Shown: positions 7,828 through 16,382 of the stretch, one piece after another
Position numbering within the stretch: position 1 is the first letter of the stretch
Layout of the letters: the number at the start of each line of letters is the position of its first letter
Assembly: GCA_913057155.1 (NCBI GenBank)
Contig: CAJXNV010000005.1
Coordinates: 1-32,742, forward strand
DNA: 32,742 bases
Reading direction: 5' to 3'
Source: an uncultured Actinomycetes bacterium
Lineage (GTDB): Bacteria > Actinomycetota > Actinomycetes > S36-B12
Notes under the pieces: generated by a model
Told to the model about the DNA's origin: nothing
The model's input: the letters and a program-made list of their open reading frames with translations, nothing else
Database searches by the model: none
Translations under genes and position numbers: made by a program

Positions 7828-10800
7828 TCAGGTCACCTGTTCCTCTGGGATGGCCTCCTCGACCCCTTCCTCGACCGGTGGCGGCGGTAGTGCCTCGCCG
7901 GCGATCTGCGCCTCGGCGGTGGCGGCCCGCTCGAGTGCCTCGGCGAGTCGATCCTGGGCTTCTCCATAGGCCCCGAAATCACCCTCGGCCAAGGCATCCT
8001 GACCGTCCTGGTAGGCCTGTTGGGCGTCCTGGATGGCGATGGTCAGGTCTTGCACGGGATCACCGGTGGACGGGACCGACGGAGTCGGCGGCTCCGGCGG
8101 CTCGGTCGGGCCGGGCTCGGGGAGCGGACCGGTGCCGTCGTCGGGTACCGGCACCGGATCGGCCGTGGCATCCGGTGAAGTGCTGAACACCTGCTCGAGG
8201 GCACCGGCGAGGGTGTCATCCAAGGCCACGTTCGCACCGAAGCCGACAAGCACCTTGCGCAATAGCGGATAGCCCTCCGAGGCCGCCCGCAGATACACCG
8301 GTTCGACGTACAGCAAACCGTCGTTGAACGGTAGCGAGAGCAGGTTCCCGAACTCGATCTCCGATCCACCTCGACGCAGCAGGGACAGCTGCGAGGACAC
8401 GACAGGGTCGGACTCGAAGTTGTTCTGCACCTGTTGCGGACCTGGCGTAGTGGTATTCGAAGGCAACTGCAGGACGCGGATCTTGCCGTAGTCCGGACCC
8501 GGTGCGGAGTTCACCTGCATGAACGCTGCCAGTGTTTGCCTACGTTGCGGAGCGAAGGTGGTCGTCAAGGAGAACGCCGCTTCGGCCTCATCGGGCATCT
8601 GCAACGACAGGTAGTACGGCGGCTGGAACACCTGCGCCGGGGTGACTGTCGGGTCGAACGGCACGATCCACACGGCGGTGCCGTTGTAGAAGGTGTTCGG
8701 GTCGGTGACGTGGTAGCGCGTCATGATCGTGCGCTGCACCTTGAACAGGTCCTGCGGGTAGCGAACATGCTGTTCGACCTCGGTCGGCATCTCCGAAAGC
8801 GGTTCGACGACATCGGGGAATGCCTTCTGCCATGTCTGCAGCACGGGGTCGGATTCATCCCACGCGTACAGCGTGACCGAACCTTCGTAGGCATCGACGA
8901 CGGCCTTGACCGAATTGCGCATGTAGTTGACGCGATCGCGTGCGATCAGTCCGGCGGCGAAGTTCGCGCTACTGATGGAATCGGCGGTCGCTTCACCGAG
9001 GGAGACCCGACTGGAGTAGGGGAAATCGTTCGACAGGGTGTAGCCATCGACGATCCACTTGATCCGGCCGTCGATGACCGCCGGGTAAGGGTCCTGATCC
9101 AACGTCAGCCAAGGAGCCACCTTGCCGACTCGGGTCAACGGGTCGCGATCCCACATGATCTGCGAGTCCTGGTTGACGAGGTCGGACAGCAGGATGTTGG
9201 TGTCTTGGAACTTGGTCGCGAACAGCAGTCGGCCGAACAGCGATCCCATGGGCACACCACCATCGCCCTGGTAGGTGTTGTTCCGCTGACCGGAGGGGCT
9301 TTCGTCGTCGGGGAAGTCCAACTCGACCGGCGGGGTTCCCTCGGGTGCACCGACGATCGAGTAGGGCGGTGAGAACTCACCGAAGTAGATGCGGGGCTGT
9401 TCGAGGTCGAGGGCACCCACCGGTGGGATGTCGCTGGCGAAGAAGTCGGGTGTGCCGTCGCTGAGGGCGGTGTTGTCGTAGGCCGCGACCACGCCGTAGC
9501 CGTGCGTGAAGACGGCGACCTCGTTGGTCCAGTTGCGCTGTCCGTCGGGGATACCCGCGAGGTTGATCTCACGCGCGGCCACGATCGCGCCGCGTAGATC
9601 GTCGTCGAGGTCGTAGCGATCGACGTCCAGTCGGGAGTTGAACGAGTAGTAGCCGCGGATCTGCTGCAACTGGTTGTACGTGGGCGAAACGACCGCCGGA
9701 TCCAGCAGGCGGATGTTGTCCAAAGTGCCGGCGTTCGCCTGCACGACCTCCTGGGTCGGAGGCTCGACTGATCCGGGGAACTCCTCGATGTCGGCATCGG
9801 CGATGTCGTAGGCCTCGCGGGTCGCCTCGATGTTGCGTTCGATGAACGGCCGCTCGCGCTGCTGTTCGGTGGGACGTACCTGGAACTGCTGCACGATCAG
9901 TGGGTAGACCCCACCGACGATCACCGAGGTCAGGATCATCAGGCCCAAGCCGATCAGGGGAATGATCCACTGCCGCAGGAATATGTTGATGATGAACAAG
10001 ACGGCGACGAACAAGGCGACGAACGTCAGGATGTTCAAGGCGGGAAGCACCGCGTTGACATCGGTGTACTGCAGTCCCGTGAAGCCGCCGGCGAGATCGC
10101 TGCTGCGAAGCAGTAGGTCGTACCGATCGAGCCAGTAGGCGATGGCCTTCAACAGCAGGAAGATCGCCAGGAGGACCGAGATCTGAACCTGGGCGGCGCG
10201 CGTTGCACGGTCGCCCTTGGGCTGCAGCCGCAAGCCGCCGTAGAGGTACTGCACGACGACCGTCAGGATCAACGAGATGATCACCGCGGCGAAGGCGTAG
10301 CCCAGCACGAAGCGGATGAAGGGCAACTCGAAGGTGTAGAACGAGATGTCCATCCCGAACTGCGGATCCTGCTGGCCGAAGGGCGTGGAGTTCTGCCACT
10401 GCAGGAAGCGTCCCCACTCACCGGCAGCGGCGAGACCACCGAACAACCCGAAGATGACCGTGATGCCCAGGGCGATCCGACCCTTGTACGGCTCGACCGC
10501 CTCGCGGTAGCGCTCGAGACTGGCTTGCTCGGGAGTGGTGCCGGTGAAGGCCGGTCGGGTCCGGTAGGCGATCCACAGCGCGGCGAGCACGATCAAGGCG
10601 AGCACGATGCCGAACGCGAGGAACAGCAGGCCGCGCGTGATGATCGAGATCGTGTAGACCTGCGCCTTGTCTACCGAGGTGAACCACAGCCAGTCGGTGT
10701 AGAACCCGGTGAACAGTACGAAGGACACGACGATGGCGGCCAGGACGCCGATCGTCGGGAGCAGGACTCCGCCGCGTCGGCGCGGGGTGGCCGTGGCGGT

Positions 10801-10872
10801 TCCACCGGAACCGGTGTTGCCCGCGTTGCCACCGTCGCCGCCGAAGCCCCCGGAGGGAAAGTTGAAGGTCAC
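7828..10872 (-). CDS. UPF0182 family (COG1615) large membrane protein
   Basis: About seven N-terminal TM segments followed by a large soluble region characteristic of actinobacterial UPF0182 proteins (Rv3193c-like). Confidence 0.92.
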   Translation of the reverse strand: MTFNFPSGGFGGDGGNAGNTGSGGTATATPRRRGGVLLPTIGVLAAIVVSFVLFTGFYTDWLWFTSVDKAQVYTISIITRGLLFLAFGIVLALIVLAALWIAYRTRPAFTGTTPEQASLERYREAVEPYKGRIALGITVIFGLFGGLAAAGEWGRFLQWQNSTPFGQQDPQFGMDISFYTFELPFIRFVLGYAFAAVIISLILTVVVQYLYGGLRLQPKGDRATRAAQVQISVLLAIFLLLKAIAYWLDRYDLLLRSSDLAGGFTGLQYTDVNAVLPALNILTFVALFVAVLFIINIFLRQWIIPLIGLGLMILTSVIVGGVYPLIVQQFQVRPTEQQRERPFIERNIEATREAYDIADADIEEFPGSVEPPTQEVVQANAGTLDNIRLLDPAVVSPTYNQLQQIRGYYSFNSRLDVDRYDLDDDLRGAIVAAREINLAGIPDGQRNWTNEVAVFTHGYGVVAAYDNTALSDGTPDFFASDIPPVGALDLEQPRIYFGEFSPPYSIVGAPEGTPPVELDFPDDESPSGQRNNTYQGDGGVPMGSLFGRLLFATKFQDTNILLSDLVNQDSQIMWDRDPLTRVGKVAPWLTLDQDPYPAVIDGRIKWIVDGYTLSNDFPYSSRVSLGEATADSISSANFAAGLIARDRVNYMRNSVKAVVDAYEGSVTLYAWDESDPVLQTWQKAFPDVVEPLSEMPTEVEQHVRYPQDLFKVQRTIMTRYHVTDPNTFYNGTAVWIVPFDPTVTPAQVFQPPYYLSLQMPDEAEAAFSLTTTFAPQRRQTLAAFMQVNSAPGPDYGKIRVLQLPSNTTTPGPQQVQNNFESDPVVSSQLSLLRRGGSEIEFGNLLSLPFNDGLLYVEPVYLRAASEGYPLLRKVLVGFGANVALDDTLAGALEQVFSTSPDATADPVPVPDDGTGPLPEPGPTEPPEPPTPSVPSTGDPVQDLTIAIQDAQQAYQDGQDALAEGDFGAYGEAQDRLAEALERAATAEAQIAGEALPPPPVEEGVEEAIPEEQVT

Positions 10873-10893
10873 CCTACGAACCTACGACACATG

Positions 10894-12015
10894 TCAGTTC
10901 TCGCCAGACAGCGGGCAGGAGGTCAACTCCCCGCCAGCCGTCCACGTGGTGATGGCATCCACGGCGTCGCTCAAGGTGGTGACGGGCACCACCGTCAGAC
11001 CACTCGGAACGAACCCTTCGGCTTCATCGCAGTGGCGCTCGGGCATCAAGAACAACTCGGCACCGGAATCCCGGGCACCCGCGAGCTTTTGACGGATCCC
11101 GCCGATCGGCCCCACGTTGCCTTCGGGGTCGATGGTGCCGGTCCCCGCAACGTGACCACCGCCGGTGAGGTCCTCCGGTGTCAACTTGTCGATGATCCCG
11201 ATGGCGAAGACCAGGCCCGCGCTCGGGCCGCCGACGTCTTGCAAGGTGAAGTCGATGTCGAATTCCGGTGTGAAGTAACGCCCCACCGTCACTCCGAGGT
11301 AAGGGGTCTCGGGTTGGTCGGGATTCGACGCGGACGCGATATCGAACGTGACCGACTCCCCTGCTCGATCGACCTCGAAGGCGAAGGTCGTGCCGATCGG
11401 CGCCGAGCGCACCGCATCGACCACCTGGCCCGGTTCGGTGATTTCCTCGCCGTCGATGCGCACGATCGAGTCGCGGGGTTCGAAGAACTCCCCGGCCGGG
11501 GCGTCCTGCAGCACGGCGGTCGCGACGACCTCGGTCTCCAGGGGTAACCCGAGGTAGGTCAGCGCCGCACCGATGGCGTCGGATTCGGAGGTACTGAACA
11601 GCGCGGCTTGCCGTTGCCGGACTTCATCCCCGGTGATGTCGTCGGGGTAGATGAGTTCTCGCGGCACCACGGCGTCGGCGGTGCTGAACCAGGCGCCGAT
11701 GGCCTCGACGAACGTCAGCCCGCCGCGGGGTCCGCCCGACTCGCGAACCGTGGTCATGTCCAAGTCCCCGGTGACCGGGTAGGTGGTGGTGCCTTCGATG
11801 ACGATGAAGGGTGAGCCGTCGTTCTCACCGATCACGTTGAAGGTCGGCCCCGGGGCCAGTTTCACGTACGGCACCGGCAGGACGAGGGCCACGGTCACCA
11901 GGACCGCGAGGGCGATGCCGCTTACCGCGAGGGTGCGGGCCCGCTGACTCATCCCGCGGACTCGCGCGATCACTGCTCGGGGCAGCGAGCCCACCTGGGT
12001 GCGCAGTCGGGTCAC
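10894..12015 (-). CDS. PDZ domain / Lon-like (S16) serine protease, YlbL/Rv3194c family
   Basis: GGPSAGLVFAIGIIDKLTPEDLTGGGHVAGTGTIDPEGNVGPIGGIRQKLAGA (Ser/Lys catalytic region), PDZ-like DSIVRIDGEEITEPGQVVDAVRSAPIG, N-terminal TM. GTG start at 12015 overlaps the stop of the upstream small CDS (GTGA); the track start at 12174 is probably too long. Confidence 0.88.
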   Translation of the reverse strand: MTRLRTQVGSLPRAVIARVRGMSQRARTLAVSGIALAVLVTVALVLPVPYVKLAPGPTFNVIGENDGSPFIVIEGTTTYPVTGDLDMTTVRESGGPRGGLTFVEAIGAWFSTADAVVPRELIYPDDITGDEVRQRQAALFSTSESDAIGAALTYLGLPLETEVVATAVLQDAPAGEFFEPRDSIVRIDGEEITEPGQVVDAVRSAPIGTTFAFEVDRAGESVTFDIASASNPDQPETPYLGVTVGRYFTPEFDIDFTLQDVGGPSAGLVFAIGIIDKLTPEDLTGGGHVAGTGTIDPEGNVGPIGGIRQKLAGARDSGAELFLMPERHCDEAEGFVPSGLTVVPVTTLSDAVDAITTWTAGGELTSCPLSGEN

Positions 12016-12191
12016 CGAGGCGCGCTGTCCCGGGGCTGGCGCGGGATGGGTCGCTCCATGGCTTCGCGCATCCGCGCCCGGTCGGCCATCGGATCGACCC
12101 GGGGATCGGCGACCTTGCTCCGCAACGCGACGACGACGAACACCAAAGCGGTTACGGCGATCGGTATAAGCCACCAGATGAGCGCGGACAC
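12012..12191 (-). CDS. Small single-TM membrane protein (59 aa), not in the supplied ORF track
   Basis: Translated by hand: (M)SALIWWLIPIAVTALVFVVVALRSKVADPRVDPMADRARMREAMERPIPRQPRDSAPR*. One hydrophobic helix then a charged tail; GTGA overlap with the protease start. Confidence 0.75.
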   Translation of the reverse strand: MSALIWWLIPIAVTALVFVVVALRSKVADPRVDPMADRARMREAMERPIPRQPRDSAPR

Positions 12192-12300
12192 CCGGGTGAT
12201 CCTTTCGGTCGGCGGCGCGAGCCGCTAGCGGGTTTCTCCCGCACGTGGAGTGATGATGCTACGCCAGCCGGTATCCGGTCGCGAGACAGCCGGCAGCGAA

Positions 12301-12371
12301 GAAGCCCCCGAGGCGCATGCCGGACGTTCACCTTCCCCTTGTGTACGTCCGACCGTTATCTCGGGGGCTTC
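12301..12371. other. Nested inverted repeat in intergenic region (terminator or structured RNA candidate)
   Basis: Outer perfect 12-bp stem GAAGCCCCCGAG (12301-12312) / CTCGGGGGCTTC (12360-12371), inner 7-bp stem CGGACGT (12321-12327) / ACGTCCG (12345-12351). Confidence 0.7.
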
Positions 12372-12586
12372 GAAGCGCAGACGCTAGGAACCGCGACGGT
12401 GCTTCGTCAAACTGTTTCGGCAACCTACGCGCTAGCCCTGTGGACGTCGCTGGGGAAATGCTGGGGGAATCTCGGGGACGCTGTGTGGATACGGCGTGCA
12501 TAGCACTGTGGACTTCTTGAGGATCACCGCCGCGACATGCCTTCTGACCAGGGATTTCCTCTCCCCCAGGCTGTGGACACCAATTA

Positions 12587-12613
12587 GTGAACGGTTGGCG
12601 CCGGGCCGTTCAC
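12587..12613. other. Inverted repeat overlapping the NUDIX stop codon
   Basis: GTGAACGG (12587-12594) / CCGTTCAC (12606-12613), 11-nt loop. Confidence 0.6.
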
Positions 12614-13221
12614 CCGAAAGTCACCCAACGACGATCGGCACGCGGGTCTAGTGCATCCAGGGCAGCGAACGCGAGCGCATCGTCGATCAAGGCCGAGACC
12701 GAATCGTCGATCGTGGGCAGTGTGGGTAATGCGGTACGCGGGAACCAGCGCAGGTCATCGCTCTCGGCGCTGATCGTCGGCGGCAGCGCTTCGGGGACTT
12801 GCACCACGAACTGCACATCGAGGTGCTCGCTAGCCAGCGGGGCCCCATCGGGCCCACGACCACAGGGCACCGGGTGTCGATCCAGCCGCACCGGCGCGGC
12901 ACTGATGCGACCGGACTGCAACCCGCTCTCCTCGATCGTCTCGCGCACCGCGCCGGCCCGTAGGTGCGCATCTTCAGGTTCGAGGTGACCACCGAGTTGC
13001 AGCCATCGGCCGACCTTCGGGTGGAGGGTGAGGAGCACATGCTCCCCGGACCGATCGATCACCAGGGCGCTGGCCGTGATGTGCCCTGCCCGGCACTCGC
13101 GTCGGGTGCCATCGGGGTGGGCATCCAAGAACGCCAGGTACTGCGCCGCGGTATCGAGTTGGGCCGGGTCCCGGTGGTCGAAGGCCGCAAGCACGGCGCA
13201 CGCATCAGCGTGCAGGCTCAT
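12610..13221 (-). CDS. NUDIX hydrolase
   Basis: Nudix box GGHLEPEDAHLRAGAVRETIEESGL; ATGA overlap with the upstream DUF2342 gene. Confidence 0.9.
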   Translation of the reverse strand: MSLHADACAVLAAFDHRDPAQLDTAAQYLAFLDAHPDGTRRECRAGHITASALVIDRSGEHVLLTLHPKVGRWLQLGGHLEPEDAHLRAGAVRETIEESGLQSGRISAAPVRLDRHPVPCGRGPDGAPLASEHLDVQFVVQVPEALPPTISAESDDLRWFPRTALPTLPTIDDSVSALIDDALAFAALDALDPRADRRWVTFG

Positions 13222-14597
13222 GCGTCGTCGTTGGTGGGATCGTCGTTCGTCGGATCGTCGTTCGTGGGATCGTCGTTGGCTTCGTCGCCCAGCTCGTCGA
13301 TCCCCTCGAGGGTGTCGGGGACTTGACCGGTTGCTTGCGCGAAGCCGAGCGGATCGGCGAGGTCATCGGGGCCGGGCAACAGATCCGGGTGGGACCACAG
13401 GGCATCGCGTGCGTCCGCACCACGCGCCGAGCGCACCGCCGCGAAGACCGTGTGCGCCTCGCGCAACAGCCGGGGCCGCAACTCCATCCCGACGAGGGTG
13501 GAGAACGTGCGCTCGGCTGGGCCGCCAGCGGCCCGACGACGACGCATCGCCTCGATCAACGCGCCCGAAGCCGGCAGCCGATCGCCGCTGGCCTGTTGCA
13601 CGACGTCGTCGACCCAACCTTCGATGCAGGCCAGCAGGGCTTCGAGCCGGGCTACGGCTGCCTTCTGCTCGGGGGTGTCCTCCGGTTGCAGCAAGCCTTG
13701 CGAGAGCACCTGCTGCAACGCAGCGGGGTCGGTCATGTCGACATCACCCATGACGTCCCCGAGGCGCTCGGAGTCGACCTTCATGTATTGCGCGTACTGC
13801 TCGACGGCACCGAGCACCCGGGCGGCGAGCCACGGCACGTGGACGAACAGTCGTTGATGGGCGGCCTCGCGCAGCGCGACGTACATCAACGCATCGGAGG
13901 ATGCGATCTCCAGGCCCTCGGAGAACTCGGCGATATTGGAGGGCAGCACGGCGACCTTGGGCGGGTCGGTCAGCGGGATGCCGATGTCCGAGGCGCACAA
14001 CACCTGGCCGGCCAGCGCCGAGAGCGCCTGGCCGACCTGCATCGAGAAGGCGGCGGCACCGAGTTGCTGCACCATGCCCATCATCGGTTGCAGCATCTGC
14101 AAGAACTCCGGGGGCATCCCTTCGGGAAGCATCTGACGGAACTGCTCGGGCAGCGCCGCGGTGATGTCCTCCGATGACATCTGTGCGATGTCCTGACCGC
14201 TGGGCGTCAAGCCGGCGACGGCACCGTTCACATGCTCGGCGATCGGGGTGACGATGCGCTGCCAGGCAGGTCCGGTGTTCACCAGCCACTCCGAGCGCGA
14301 CCACACTTCGCACCCGCCGCCGGCGGCGGGGAAGGACGTGGCTTCATCCAGCCATAGGTCGGCCAAGTTGACGGCCGAGCGAGCGGCTTCGCGTTGACCT
14401 TCGGTGATGCTCGGATCCCCGGCGGCGACGACCGCCTTGCGCGCGACGTCCTCGACGATGTTCCAGTTGACCGGGCCCTCGCCCGATTGCGCCGACTGCA
14501 TCATCTGGCCGAGTTGTTGCAGGGCTTGACCCAGGTTGTTCATGTTGAAGGGTCCGTCACCGGAGCCTTGGGGACTGAAGCCGAAAGGGATGGACAT
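13218..14597 (-). CDS. DUF2342 / zincin-like putative zinc-dependent metalloprotease (Rv3195-like)
   Basis: MSIPFGFSPQGSGDGPFNMNNLGQALQQLGQMM...ALREAAHQRLFVHVPWLAARVLGAVEQYA, typical of the family; acidic repeat tail. Start chosen at ATG 14597 rather than track 14621. Confidence 0.87.
   Translation of the reverse strand: MSIPFGFSPQGSGDGPFNMNNLGQALQQLGQMMQSAQSGEGPVNWNIVEDVARKAVVAAGDPSITEGQREAARSAVNLADLWLDEATSFPAAGGGCEVWSRSEWLVNTGPAWQRIVTPIAEHVNGAVAGLTPSGQDIAQMSSEDITAALPEQFRQMLPEGMPPEFLQMLQPMMGMVQQLGAAAFSMQVGQALSALAGQVLCASDIGIPLTDPPKVAVLPSNIAEFSEGLEIASSDALMYVALREAAHQRLFVHVPWLAARVLGAVEQYAQYMKVDSERLGDVMGDVDMTDPAALQQVLSQGLLQPEDTPEQKAAVARLEALLACIEGWVDDVVQQASGDRLPASGALIEAMRRRRAAGGPAERTFSTLVGMELRPRLLREAHTVFAAVRSARGADARDALWSHPDLLPGPDDLADPLGFAQATGQVPDTLEGIDELGDEANDDPTNDDPTNDDPTNDDA
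13224..13280. repeat. 15-bp tandem repeat (about 3.8 copies) in the 3' end of the DUF2342 gene
   Basis: Units gtcgtcgttggtggg / atcgtcgttcgtcgg / atcgtcgttcgtggg / atcgtcgttggc, encoding NDDPT repeats. Confidence 0.9.
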
Positions 14598-14684
14598 GGC
14601 ACCACGGTAACCGCATGCCAAGGGCCCGGAAACCGGTCGATGTCCTCGACTCCGGTTACCGGGCCCTGCAGCTAGTGGGTGCGG

Positions 14685-14840
14685 CTACGCCTTACCCAGG
14701 ATGCGGGTGACCTTGGTGCCGCACACGGGGCAGATGCCCTTGGCGAACCGGCGACCATTCGTCTCCTCGACGTGTCCAGTGAACTCGCGCTTCTCCTTGC
14801 ACTTCACGCAGTACGCCTCACCGGTGTATTCCTCGGCCAT
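14685..14840 (-). CDS. DUF5679-type small zinc-ribbon-like protein (51 aa)
   Basis: MAEEYTGEAYCVKCKEKREFTGHVEETNGRRFAKGICPVCGTKVTRILGKA with two CxxC knuckles; ATG at 14840 rather than track 14954. Confidence 0.85.
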   Translation of the reverse strand: MAEEYTGEAYCVKCKEKREFTGHVEETNGRRFAKGICPVCGTKVTRILGKA

Positions 14841-15050
14841 GGGGCCCTCCTCTTGCCGTTCTCCCGCCGCAGCGGTCGGTGGCCGGTGCCACCTGGTGCC
14901 CCGTGGGGACCGCTTCACCCTAGGGCAGCGCGGGGCCCGTGAGGGACGACGCACGGGGCGCGCGGTCAGTCTTTGGGCAAAATAACGGACAAATCACCCA
15001 AATCATGCCGATACCCGGGCCCCGCTGCGCTCGTGCAGCACAATCGCCGG

Positions 15051-16322
15051 GTGCGCCCGGACGAATCCCGCCTCGTGGACCTGGCCTGCGAGCTCATCGG
15101 GTTCCAGCCAGTCGGCGGCACCCCGGGGGAAGCCGCGATCCAACGCCACCTGGCCGAACTCGCCCGGCAAGCCCGATCCGACGACGGCCCCTCCTGGCAG
15201 GTCCACACCTGGGACATCCCCGTCGCCGAGGTCACCGCGCGCGCGGACTTCCCGGGGATGGAGGTCGAACGCACGCATGCCACCGGCGTGATCGTGCGGC
15301 TACCCGGCACCGGCGGAGGGCGCACCCTGCTCATCGACGGGCACACCGACGTAGTACCGCCCGGTGACCTCGACGCCTGGAGCCAGGATCCGTTCACCCC
15401 CGTTCGCACGCGGGTCGATGGCAGGCCATCGCTCGTCGGACGCGGCGCCTGCGACATGTTGGGCGGGCTCGCCGCGGCCTGGGAAGCCCTACGCATGGTC
15501 ACCGAATCGGGCATCGCACTGCGTGGCGACGTCGTCCTGGCCCCCGTGAGCGCGGAGGAGGACGGTGGACTCGGCACTTACGCGCTGCTAGATGAGATGC
15601 GCGCGAGCGGGATCCACCCCGACGCCTGCATCGTGCCCGAGCCCACCGATCTGGACCTCGTACCGGCCAACGGTGGCGCGCTCACCTTCCGACTGATCGT
15701 CCCCGGAGCTGCCGTGCACGCTTCGCGCCGATCCGAAGGTGTCAGCGCGATCGAGAACCTCTGGCCGATCCACACGGCGTTGGTCGAACTCGAGCGCGTG
15801 CGCAACCGCGACGTCGATCCGTTGATGTCCCGTTGGCCGATCGCCTACCCGATATCCCTGGGCACCGTCACGGCCGGCGATTGGGCTTCCACCGTGCCGG
15901 ATCGACTCATCGCGAACGGCCGCTACGGAGTGGCGCTCGGCGAGGACACAGCCAGCGCTCGAGCGCAGCTCGAGGACGCGGTAGCGCGGGCCTGCGCCAG
16001 CGACCCCTGGTTGCGTGAGCATCCGGCGACCGTCGAGTGGTGGGGCGGTCAGTTCGCTTCCGGGCGCACCGACCCCGGCTCCGAGATCGTCGAACTGCTC
16101 GCCGAGACCAGCACCCGGCACACCGGTCGGGCACCGGAGGTCTACGCAGCGCCCTACGGATCCGATCTTCGCCTGCTCACCGGAATCGGGCAGATCCCGA
16201 CCGTGCAGTACGGACCGGGTGATACCGCCTACGCGCATGCGCCGGACGAACACGTGGCGATCGAGGATCTCGTTACCTGCGCCTCGGTGTTGGCCGACGT
16301 CATCGTCGAGTACTGCCGCTAG
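15051..16322 (+). CDS. M20 family peptidase / ArgE-DapE family deacylase
   Basis: LLIDGHTDVVPPGDLDAWSQDPFTP, GRGACDMLGGLAA, SAEEDGGLGTYAL metal-binding motifs. Likely GTG start at 15051. Confidence 0.88.
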   Translation: MRPDESRLVDLACELIGFQPVGGTPGEAAIQRHLAELARQARSDDGPSWQVHTWDIPVAEVTARADFPGMEVERTHATGVIVRLPGTGGGRTLLIDGHTDVVPPGDLDAWSQDPFTPVRTRVDGRPSLVGRGACDMLGGLAAAWEALRMVTESGIALRGDVVLAPVSAEEDGGLGTYALLDEMRASGIHPDACIVPEPTDLDLVPANGGALTFRLIVPGAAVHASRRSEGVSAIENLWPIHTALVELERVRNRDVDPLMSRWPIAYPISLGTVTAGDWASTVPDRLIANGRYGVALGEDTASARAQLEDAVARACASDPWLREHPATVEWWGGQFASGRTDPGSEIVELLAETSTRHTGRAPEVYAAPYGSDLRLLTGIGQIPTVQYGPGDTAYAHAPDEHVAIEDLVTCASVLADVIVEYCR

Positions 16323-16382
16323 CACGAAACGGCTGTGGATCGCACATCGCCATCCACAGGCGCGCGCTCCCACTATCGCGCT

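Noticed and set aside
8434-9372. 312-aa + strand ORF antisense to the UPF0182 gene
   Set aside because: Shadow ORF; UPF0182 frame is clearly coding.
13224-13280. Short tandem repeats considered as CRISPR-like
   Set aside because: Contiguous 15-bp units without spacers inside a coding frame.
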